From the NCBI GenBank assembly GCA_001781335.1, contig MFLL01000006.1, forward strand, positions 1 to 35,827: a DNA stretch of 35,827 nucleotides, written 5' to 3'. The position numbers were made by a program, and so were the translations under genes. This stretch comes from Candidatus Kaiserbacteria bacterium RIFCSPHIGHO2_02_FULL_55_25. Its GTDB lineage: Bacteria > Patescibacteriota > Minisyncoccia > Phycocordibacterales > UBA2100. The notes beneath the pieces are model-generated. The model was not told where the DNA came from and searched no databases. It worked only from the letters and a program-made list of their open reading frames with translations. Positions 16,502 through 23,683 of this stretch are shown here, one piece after another; within the stretch, counting starts at the first letter, position 1; every line of letters starts with the position of its first letter.

Positions 16502-16771
16502 CTACTTTTTCTTGCTCTTGAGAATTTGCTCCATCACGTCGAGCGTATCGAGAATTTCAAGACCTTTCTCCTGGATTTCCGCCACGACGCCTGCCTGCCG
16601 GTTCTGCTCCTGAAGACCTTTGAAATACATGCGGGTAAGGATGTCGCCTTGTACAGACTCCGGTAATTTCGGGAATTCCTCGGCGATAAGCTTCTGCGCG
16701 GCGGACTCATCCCCTTTCTCGTACAGAGCCTGCAATTGTGTATGAAATAGTTCGAGTGCGTCGTGTTCCAT
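16502..16771 (-). CDS. hypothetical helical protein, 89 aa
   Basis: Short charged ORF immediately downstream of the 636-aa gene. Confidence 0.6.
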   Translation of the reverse strand: MEHDALELFHTQLQALYEKGDESAAQKLIAEEFPKLPESVQGDILTRMYFKGLQEQNRQAGVVAEIQEKGLEILDTLDVMEQILKSKKK

Positions 16772-16786
16772 ATATATAGTGATTAA

Positions 16787-18697
16787 TTAATTGAATGCCC
16801 CTTCGGTTGCTAAACGCTGTTTCGCACGGTCAAGTCGCACACTGAAGAGTGCGCTCAGGAAATTGGAAAACCAACCGAGTAGCGTCTGCCGCTGGGTCAA
16901 ATCCCTTTCACTGTCGGCAAAAAACGCTTCCTCGCGCGCTTCCGGCGTGGAATTATCCCATGTGCGCCCGTCCAAGTCACGGAAATTCGCGCGGAATTCC
17001 GGATTCCGCACTTGCTCAAGGAGTGCGTTCTCGTTGAGTTCCTCGTTTATGTGCCGCCGCTCCGTCCGCGCATCCGCGGCGGTGCCCACGCCACGTTCGC
17101 CCACCTGCGGCACGCGCTCGCCCGTCTGCGCTTCGCGTACGATACGCGAGATGAGCACGGGGTCGTTCGATACGGTGCCGGCAAGAAGATAGCCCATCGA
17201 CGCCCTGTTGGTCTGAATATGCTCGAGCGTCGCGCGTGAGCGTTTCGTCTTTTCTCCGTGGAACATCCAGCCCAGCAAACCGGGCTTCAGAATCTGCTTC
17301 TGCAATTTCGGGTCGAGCCTGTTCCAATCCAAATCGTCCGCCTTGATACCTGTCTTGTCGGTATGATAATGGACACGTTCATTGAGTCCGATGTAATAAT
17401 CGCTCTCGCGAATATCGCGATTGGCGCGTTGTGAGAGCACCATGGCGTTGATTTCGTCGTGCGAGCCGCGCATAAACAGATAGCTCATCGACGTCTTCAT
17501 CACTTCCATGGCCCGTTCCGGCTTGAGATTAAAACGTATCGACGCAAATGCGGGATTGTGCACGAGCATGAACGTGACGTCTTCTTTCGTGAGGTTTGTT
17601 TGAACCTCCTCAAGCAGTAGCTTGCGGTGGCCGAATTCCTCGAGCAGGTGCCCAAGCTCCGCCCAATCCGATGCCTGCATTGCTTCCGGATGCTCGGACG
17701 CCGCCATGTAGCGCAAAAATAATTCGTGCGGCCCGTGCGCCCGCACAAGCTCGCCGAACATCTCTTGGTCTTTCTTGCTCGGGAGAATGACGTCCATCGT
17801 CGGTCCCTGCTCAAAGGTAAGCGGGACGTTCCGCTCAATGCGTCCCTTGGATAAATTTCTCCAGATGAAATCCGGTATGACACCTGCAGGAACCCTCTGC
17901 GGTGCGATGAGTGGCGCTTGCGGCCCTTGCGGCATTGCGGGACCGGCGCCGGCCAACCCGCGTCCGCCCGGTCCTCTGGGATTCAGTAAGCGCTCGACAT
18001 CTGCCAACGTGTACCTCTGCTCGGTGCCATCGGGATTGGTACGAGGTCTGCCGTCGGGGTCGAGGTACACATAGTAATCCGGTACCCCTGCGTTTGGCCC
18101 GCCTGTTGTGTTGTCCGAATTGTGGACGAGTTGGAATCGCCTGCGGTCGAATCGTTCTCGCGGCGGTAGAAACGGTTCCTGCCCGGCACGCCGGTCTCTG
18201 TTGCGTACATTATCTTGCGCCTGTGCACCCAGTCTCCCGAGGTCTATTGTTCCGTTTGTTCCCTGCACCACCTCTCCCGCTCCCGCAGCCGACGGAGCAT
18301 CGGCTGGTCCGGCAGGTGGCAACAATGCCGCTAGTCGTCGGGGGCCTTTTTCACGCCTTGTCTTTGGATTGGCGGTGATTGCAGTTATTTTCGCATATTC
18401 AACGGGGTTGACCGGTCGTAACCTATGGCCGGCATAGGTAAATACGCCCGGCGCGGACGAGTCGGCGGACGGGTCAATGATGAAATCTCCCCCCTCGGGG
18501 GCCTCCGATACTTCGTTCGGCATGACGGCAAAGAAATCTTCTTTCGCCTCAGCAGGCGCTTCCTTTGGCTCATCTACAGAGTCCACTTTCTTGCCGCCAG
18601 CGGTAAGGTCCGGCAATGGAATTACGATGTCACTTTCCACCGGCACCTTGCGACGCTTCATTGCTTCGGCGGCCCGCCGTTCGAATGCTTCAGTCAT
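16787..18697 (-). CDS. hypothetical protein, 636 aa, disordered N-terminal half
   Basis: Long ORF, Pro/Arg/Gly-rich N-terminus, helical C-terminus; no family recognised. Confidence 0.7.
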   Translation of the reverse strand: MTEAFERRAAEAMKRRKVPVESDIVIPLPDLTAGGKKVDSVDEPKEAPAEAKEDFFAVMPNEVSEAPEGGDFIIDPSADSSAPGVFTYAGHRLRPVNPVEYAKITAITANPKTRREKGPRRLAALLPPAGPADAPSAAGAGEVVQGTNGTIDLGRLGAQAQDNVRNRDRRAGQEPFLPPRERFDRRRFQLVHNSDNTTGGPNAGVPDYYVYLDPDGRPRTNPDGTEQRYTLADVERLLNPRGPGGRGLAGAGPAMPQGPQAPLIAPQRVPAGVIPDFIWRNLSKGRIERNVPLTFEQGPTMDVILPSKKDQEMFGELVRAHGPHELFLRYMAASEHPEAMQASDWAELGHLLEEFGHRKLLLEEVQTNLTKEDVTFMLVHNPAFASIRFNLKPERAMEVMKTSMSYLFMRGSHDEINAMVLSQRANRDIRESDYYIGLNERVHYHTDKTGIKADDLDWNRLDPKLQKQILKPGLLGWMFHGEKTKRSRATLEHIQTNRASMGYLLAGTVSNDPVLISRIVREAQTGERVPQVGERGVGTAADARTERRHINEELNENALLEQVRNPEFRANFRDLDGRTWDNSTPEAREEAFFADSERDLTQRQTLLGWFSNFLSALFSVRLDRAKQRLATEGAFN

Positions 18698-18742
18698 GAA
18701 AAAATTGTAGCACGCGATTGAAGGGCTTTAGGGCGTTTCCCC

Positions 18743-18772
18743 AAAAAAACAGGGGGCCGTGAGGCCCCGCTG
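18743..18772 (-). terminator. intrinsic terminator downstream of the 270-aa gene
   Basis: Minus strand CAGCGGGGCC-TCAC-GGCCCCCTG then TTTTTTT. Confidence 0.8.
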
Positions 18773-18810
18773 TTACAAGTCTTGAACTGTAGAGAACTTC
18801 GTTCCCGGTA

Positions 18811-19623
18811 TCAGGCGGCGTCCATGTGGTCCATGGGCGGCTTGATGACCTTGAACGTCTTCTCGCGCTTATTGGCTTTTTCGACCTCCTGCAGGTACGT
18901 AACGTCCTGCATGGCGAGATCCATAAATTTCTTCTGCCAATACTCGCTGTTGGTGACATCCTGCACCTTCCATGAGCCGTCCTTGGTGAGCTCGTGGATT
19001 TTCAGCTCGCCATCGATTTGGCCGACGAGAATCGGCCCGCCGATGACAGCTTCCAGCTGGACGGCTCGTTGTTTCGGGACGCCGACCAGACCACGGACCC
19101 TGCCGAACCGCTCGTCAGCGATGACGCGCGATGGCGCAGTGATGTCGAGGTCGATGCCTTCACCGACGACTTCGGCGGCGTCAGCCGTGATCGGGAACGC
19201 GCCGTGATACCGGAGCTTTCCGCCACTTTTGACGATTTCCGCGAAGTCTTCGGTCGTCGAGCCATGGGACCCCACCAGCAAGCCGGTGACAACGGTCCTA
19301 AGCGCGACGCCTTCCTTTTGCTGGCGGACCAGCTCATAGGAATCGTCACCCACCGGCGCGACATCGGCGCGGAACAGACGGTCGCCTTTGATTTGCGGCA
19401 TTCTGTCCGGGTCGCTCGCGACGGGAATCGCACGGGGCTTGCGCCCACGGCGACCGGCGTTGATCGGTCCGAGGATGATGCTGAGGCCGGCGGCGCCGGT
19501 CTCGTCAACCGTCTCGAACAGATTGGCGCCAGTGAGATATTCCAGATGAGCCGGAACCTTGCCAAGCTTCTTCAAGCGGGCAAGCAGTCGAGCATTGTCG
19601 ACTGTCAGTTCAAAGCCTCGCAT
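18811..19623 (-). CDS. hypothetical protein, 270 aa
   Basis: ATG with GAGGAG SD upstream; no family recognised. Confidence 0.7.
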   Translation of the reverse strand: MRGFELTVDNARLLARLKKLGKVPAHLEYLTGANLFETVDETGAAGLSIILGPINAGRRGRKPRAIPVASDPDRMPQIKGDRLFRADVAPVGDDSYELVRQQKEGVALRTVVTGLLVGSHGSTTEDFAEIVKSGGKLRYHGAFPITADAAEVVGEGIDLDITAPSRVIADERFGRVRGLVGVPKQRAVQLEAVIGGPILVGQIDGELKIHELTKDGSWKVQDVTNSEYWQKKFMDLAMQDVTYLQEVEKANKREKTFKVIKPPMDHMDAA

Positions 19624-19752
19624 CTTTCAGTTCTCCTCGATACTTGTGTCAATGTTGGGAGCTTCCGTCGGAAGCTCCAGAGCTGTCTTTGCTCTACGCG
19701 CCATGGTAGCACATCTGACAGAAATGTCAATGTTTCGAGGTAAAAAGAGGAT

Positions 19753-19779
19753 GCGCCGCGGCAAGCATTGCCGCGGCGC
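19753..19779 (-). terminator. intrinsic terminator downstream of the 229-aa membrane gene
   Basis: GCGCCGCGGCAA-TGC-TTGCCGCGGCGC then ATCCTCTTTTT. Confidence 0.8.
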
Positions 19780-19807
19780 TTTGTTTGAATGATCGACTGT
19801 TGCGCGG

Positions 19808-20497
19808 TTAACCGCGCCGTTCCGTCCGCTCGCCCATCGGGGCGGCCTTCGAGAACGTGTTGCCAGTGTTGTACATGATGTAGTTGACGAGGCTCGTCGA
19901 GACCCACACCTGCACCAGAATGAACCATTCGATGAACCCGAAGTAGACGGGTGTCGTCAAATATCCGCGGCCCATCTCGACCGGAATAGTGACGAACAAG
20001 AGCTTGAGTATGTCTCCGTCATACACCGGATACACGTGGATGGTCACGTGAATCGCGAAGGTCAGGGCCCAGATGACGAATGCGCCGATGACGCCGTAGA
20101 ATGGACCCTGCGCAGTGTTTTGCTGTTCGCTCAACTGCTCCTGCTTGATGGCTCCGCGACCCATCATCTGGCCAATGAGCTCGCGACCCTCGAAATAGAC
20201 GAAGAATACGACCCAGGTGGCGAGCCACCAAATGAGAATCGTTTTCTTGGTCTCGACGGACAGGCCGCTCAAGCCGAGCAGAGGTACGCCGAGCGCCACA
20301 GCGACCCCGACGATGAACGCGTCCCACCGTTCGAGCCAGATGTACGGCGGCTTTCCATCAGGTTGGGGCAACATGCCAAACGCGACACGCAACCTGACAA
20401 ATTTCGGCTTTCGATCCGATTCGGATATGGCAGGGGGCTGCTGCGCAGGCTGGGCAGATTGCGGCGCAGGTGCTGCGCCGGGGGTCTGGTCTGTCAT
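19808..20497 (-). CDS. multi-pass membrane protein, unknown function
   Basis: Start at MTDQTPGAAP (20497) preceded by AAGGA; several TM segments. Confidence 0.7.
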   Translation of the reverse strand: MTDQTPGAAPAPQSAQPAQQPPAISESDRKPKFVRLRVAFGMLPQPDGKPPYIWLERWDAFIVGVAVALGVPLLGLSGLSVETKKTILIWWLATWVVFFVYFEGRELIGQMMGRGAIKQEQLSEQQNTAQGPFYGVIGAFVIWALTFAIHVTIHVYPVYDGDILKLLFVTIPVEMGRGYLTTPVYFGFIEWFILVQVWVSTSLVNYIMYNTGNTFSKAAPMGERTERRG

Positions 20498-20582
20498 GAC
20501 ACAAATCCTTGTTGCGTCCCGATGCAGCTCGGGAACTGTGGAAGTTGTGCCTCTAAAATCCTTTTGAGTCAAGAAGCCGCCG

Positions 20583-21146
20583 TTAGCGGCCCCAGCGGTC
20601 GATGCTGATGGCGTGTCCTATATCCACCGCATAGCCGATGTCGACGGGATGTGCGATTGCGACGGGTGTACCGACGGAGACCGCACGGCCGATGCTGACT
20701 GCGCGGCCTATGTTTACCGCATGAGCGATATTGACCGCGTGTGCGATATCAACGGCGCGGCCTACCGGCGCGAGTCTTCCGCCGTAGGATTCGATGCCGA
20801 CTGCGTGCGCGATATCTACCGCGTGCGCGATAGTCACCGGATGAGCGATGCCGACGATGCGCCCGACAATCACCGGATGAGCGACACTGACGGGATGCGC
20901 GACTTCTACCGGATAGCCCGCCAAAAACGGACGACCGACGGAAACAGGATGCGACGCCGACGCGGGTCTGCCTGCCGAAGCGGGATACCCGACTATCTCC
21001 GAGTCGGTTATGACTATCGTTTCGTACTCGTCGTACACGGCACAGCCGCAACTCCCCGAAGTGCCGTCGGGCGGAGCGGCGGCGTAGACAGGCGCGGCTA
21101 TGCCGAGCACCGCGAGCACCGTAAACAATGTAAGTGTGTATCGCAT
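20583..21146 (-). CDS. secreted hexapeptide-repeat protein, predicted left-handed beta-helix
   Basis: Signal peptide MRYTLTLFTVLAVLGIAAPVYAA; about 20 hexads such as IAHAVD-IAHAVN-IGRAVS-IGRAVS-VGTPVA-IAHPVD matching [LIV]-[GA]-x-x-[V]-x. Confidence 0.85.
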   Translation of the reverse strand: MRYTLTLFTVLAVLGIAAPVYAAAPPDGTSGSCGCAVYDEYETIVITDSEIVGYPASAGRPASASHPVSVGRPFLAGYPVEVAHPVSVAHPVIVGRIVGIAHPVTIAHAVDIAHAVGIESYGGRLAPVGRAVDIAHAVNIAHAVNIGRAVSIGRAVSVGTPVAIAHPVDIGYAVDIGHAISIDRWGR

Positions 21147-21147
21147 A

Positions 21148-21831
21148 CTAGATGTCGTAGGTTCCGACGAAGCTCGCTTCGAGTACGTAGCGGGCGCTCT
21201 TGCCGGTGAGTGTGTCGCACGTCACGAGCGTGAGGCGCGTGCCTTTCTCGGGCGACATATCGATGTTGGTGTTGGTCGCGTCTGCCGTAATAATCGACAC
21301 GACGCTGTACATGTAGGCTTTGCCCTGTGCAGTGAGCGTGATGGTGTCTCCCGTCTTGAGCTCGGGAACTTTGTTGAACGCCTGATACATTTTGTTGCGG
21401 ACAATCGGCAGATTCGAGGAGTGCGCGAAGATAATCATGTTACCCACCTCGCCAAGCTGAGCCGAGTCCACGTAGCGCGCGGGACCGTTTTGCAAAAGCG
21501 CATCGAGCGCACTGATATCGCGCGTCGCAGGGTTCTGTACGGCAAGGTCGAGGTCGATGGCGGGAATGATGAGACGCTCCGGCGCGACCCCGCTTACCGC
21601 AGGCGTCTCTTCGCCAAGCTCCGGGAGTGACGCAAGCGCGATATTGTTCTGCGAATCAGAACCGCTTGTGGTGAGCGACGTCGAACCATCGATATAATCC
21701 GGCACGAAGCCGACGGAATCGGCCGTCGAAAGCGAGAGAAAGAAAATCACTACCGTCGCGGCCAAAAAGACCGTCACCGGCGGCCTGTCCTCGGATTTGT
21801 GGGAAGAGTTATTCACGGCGATATAGTACAC
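21148..21831 (-). CDS. sortase-family transpeptidase
   Basis: N-terminal TM; catalytic His in NMIIFAHSS, Cys in RLTLVTCDT, Arg in KSARYVLEA. Confidence 0.9.
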   Translation of the reverse strand: MYYIAVNNSSHKSEDRPPVTVFLAATVVIFFLSLSTADSVGFVPDYIDGSTSLTTSGSDSQNNIALASLPELGEETPAVSGVAPERLIIPAIDLDLAVQNPATRDISALDALLQNGPARYVDSAQLGEVGNMIIFAHSSNLPIVRNKMYQAFNKVPELKTGDTITLTAQGKAYMYSVVSIITADATNTNIDMSPEKGTRLTLVTCDTLTGKSARYVLEASFVGTYDI

Positions 21832-21890
21832 TATAAATATCGTCTTGTCAACCTTTGACGGATGGCTCTAATCATGGAATTATCACGGGC

Positions 21891-22979
21891 ATGGCAGATG
21901 CACAGCACCCGCCGCAAGCAAGCGCCTCCCCCGCCCGAACCGAGCCCATTTCGGTATTTGCAAATGTCTTAGCGGTTGCCGGAATCATCATTCTTGTCAT
22001 CATCGTCCTGTGGGGCATCATCCACATATTCTCGCTTTCGGGCGGATGGTTCTCTTCTCTCTTTTCGGGTTCGCGCAATACCGCTATCCAAGTGACCGTG
22101 CCGTCTCAGGCCGACTCCGGCGAGCCGGTTGCCGTGAACTGGAAATATTCTCCGAGTGTAAAAGGCAATTATGCGCTCCTCTATCCGTGCACTGCCGGCC
22201 TTTCATTCTCACTGTACGGCGGCGCACAGATTCCCTGCGGAGGTGCGTACACGCTTGGGCTTGCGACAAGCTCAGCCACGATTTTCCCGCTCTCAACTGC
22301 GACCACGAGCGTACGGGTTCCGCTTACCATTCTGTATATCCCTTCGTCGACCAGCACGACGGCTTCTGTGCCCGCGCAAGGCTCGGCAAGCACGGTCATC
22401 AATCCCGCGAAGCTCATCGTCACTCCTGTTGCCGAGCCGAGGAAACCGGCGACCCCTATCAATACCTCTCCCGTAGCGACGGGTCCCGCCGACCTCGCCG
22501 TCACCATACTCTCGCTCAACGCGGATTCGTGGGGGAACGCGACAGTGACGTTCGATATCGGAAATGTCGGCGGCTCACCCTCCGGCACGTACTACTTCTC
22601 TGCGCAACTCCCCACGACACAGTCGTACTCGTATTCGTCACCCGCGCAGGCCCCGCTTGCGGCCGGTTCGCGTATCGTGAACACCCTGAACTTCACGATG
22701 GCCAGCCCCGGCACATTCACCGTGAGCGTAACGAGCGGCAACGACTCAAACGCCTCGAACAACTACGTGTCGCAGTATTTGAACTCACCGTACAACGTGC
22801 AGTATCAAAATCAGTACTACACGCCAAGCACGTACCAAACCAATATCGGGAACCAGCAGTGCTACTGGAACGGTGCCGCGTACATCTGCAATCAGGGCAA
22901 CTATTACAATTCTGGTAACGGCCTGCCTTACTACCAAAACAGCGGTCAGTATCCGTACATCACTCCGAACGGATACTAA
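21891..22979 (+). CDS. membrane-anchored surface protein with CARDB-like domain and Tyr/Asn/Gln-rich C-terminus
   Basis: N-terminal TM; ADLAVTILSLNADSWGNATVTFDIGNVGGSPSGTYYFSAQL...NDSNASNNYVSQ resembles CARDB. Confidence 0.75.
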   Translation: MADAQHPPQASASPARTEPISVFANVLAVAGIIILVIIVLWGIIHIFSLSGGWFSSLFSGSRNTAIQVTVPSQADSGEPVAVNWKYSPSVKGNYALLYPCTAGLSFSLYGGAQIPCGGAYTLGLATSSATIFPLSTATTSVRVPLTILYIPSSTSTTASVPAQGSASTVINPAKLIVTPVAEPRKPATPINTSPVATGPADLAVTILSLNADSWGNATVTFDIGNVGGSPSGTYYFSAQLPTTQSYSYSSPAQAPLAAGSRIVNTLNFTMASPGTFTVSVTSGNDSNASNNYVSQYLNSPYNVQYQNQYYTPSTYQTNIGNQQCYWNGAAYICNQGNYYNSGNGLPYYQNSGQYPYITPNGY

Positions 22980-22994
22980 TATTATAAAAAGATT

Positions 22995-23024
22995 AAGGGC
23001 GGCCGCTGCGGCCGCCCTTTTCTG
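22995..23024 (+). terminator. intrinsic terminator
   Basis: AAGGGCGGCCGC-TGC-GGCCGCCCTTTTCTG. Confidence 0.85.
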
Positions 23025-23047
23025 TCTTGTCTTTCTGATGCGCGAGT

Positions 23048-23608
23048 TTAAGTCGCCCCAACAGCAACTTTTCTCGGCCATGTCGCGTATGTCCACATGA
23101 ACTGGACGATGAGGAATGCGACCAGTACCGCGAATCCGACGACGTCCGACCATTGCAGTTTGGCGAAGTAGCCGGCGACGAGTCCGGCGGGCATGACCGC
23201 TTTCCGCCAGCCCCACTGCCATTCGTCAATCTCCATGTTGTCCTGTGACACGCGATATAGCAAACCTCCAAAAAATAAGAGCAGGACACTACACGAGATC
23301 GAGAGCATCGGCGGACTCGTTACGAACACCCCGATGAGCACGGCGGCGGCGGCGGCATAAAATGCGGACACGACAGCGGATTCGGAGGCGTCCGAGACAA
23401 TCTCGGAGACACGATCGTCTACGACTGCATTCACCGCGCAGATCAACCCTGTAGCAACGATTCCACCCACCAGGGCGGCGATGCCGAGAGCTTGTGCTTC
23501 CGTGGCATCGAATTGGTAAATCGCTAGCCAGCGAAGCGCAATCAGCACCGCCACAATAACCGGCGGCCAACCAGCGTCGAACAACTTGCTCCAAGGACCA
23601 TACACCAT
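23048..23608 (-). CDS. multi-pass membrane protein, unknown function
   Basis: 186 aa with several hydrophobic segments. Confidence 0.65.
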   Translation of the reverse strand: MVYGPWSKLFDAGWPPVIVAVLIALRWLAIYQFDATEAQALGIAALVGGIVATGLICAVNAVVDDRVSEIVSDASESAVVSAFYAAAAAVLIGVFVTSPPMLSISCSVLLLFFGGLLYRVSQDNMEIDEWQWGWRKAVMPAGLVAGYFAKLQWSDVVGFAVLVAFLIVQFMWTYATWPRKVAVGAT

Positions 23609-23683
23609 TGTTGTATCAGCGGCTTTACCGCTGCTCCCTAAGCCGCCAAGCGCGGCACTGAACGAAACAGTACTATCTTCGTT

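Noticed and set aside
20613-21209. 198-aa plus-strand ORF opposite the hexapeptide-repeat gene
   Set aside because: Also periodic because the DNA is an 18-bp repeat, but it lacks a signal peptide and fits no fold; the minus frame has a signal peptide and exact consensus hexads
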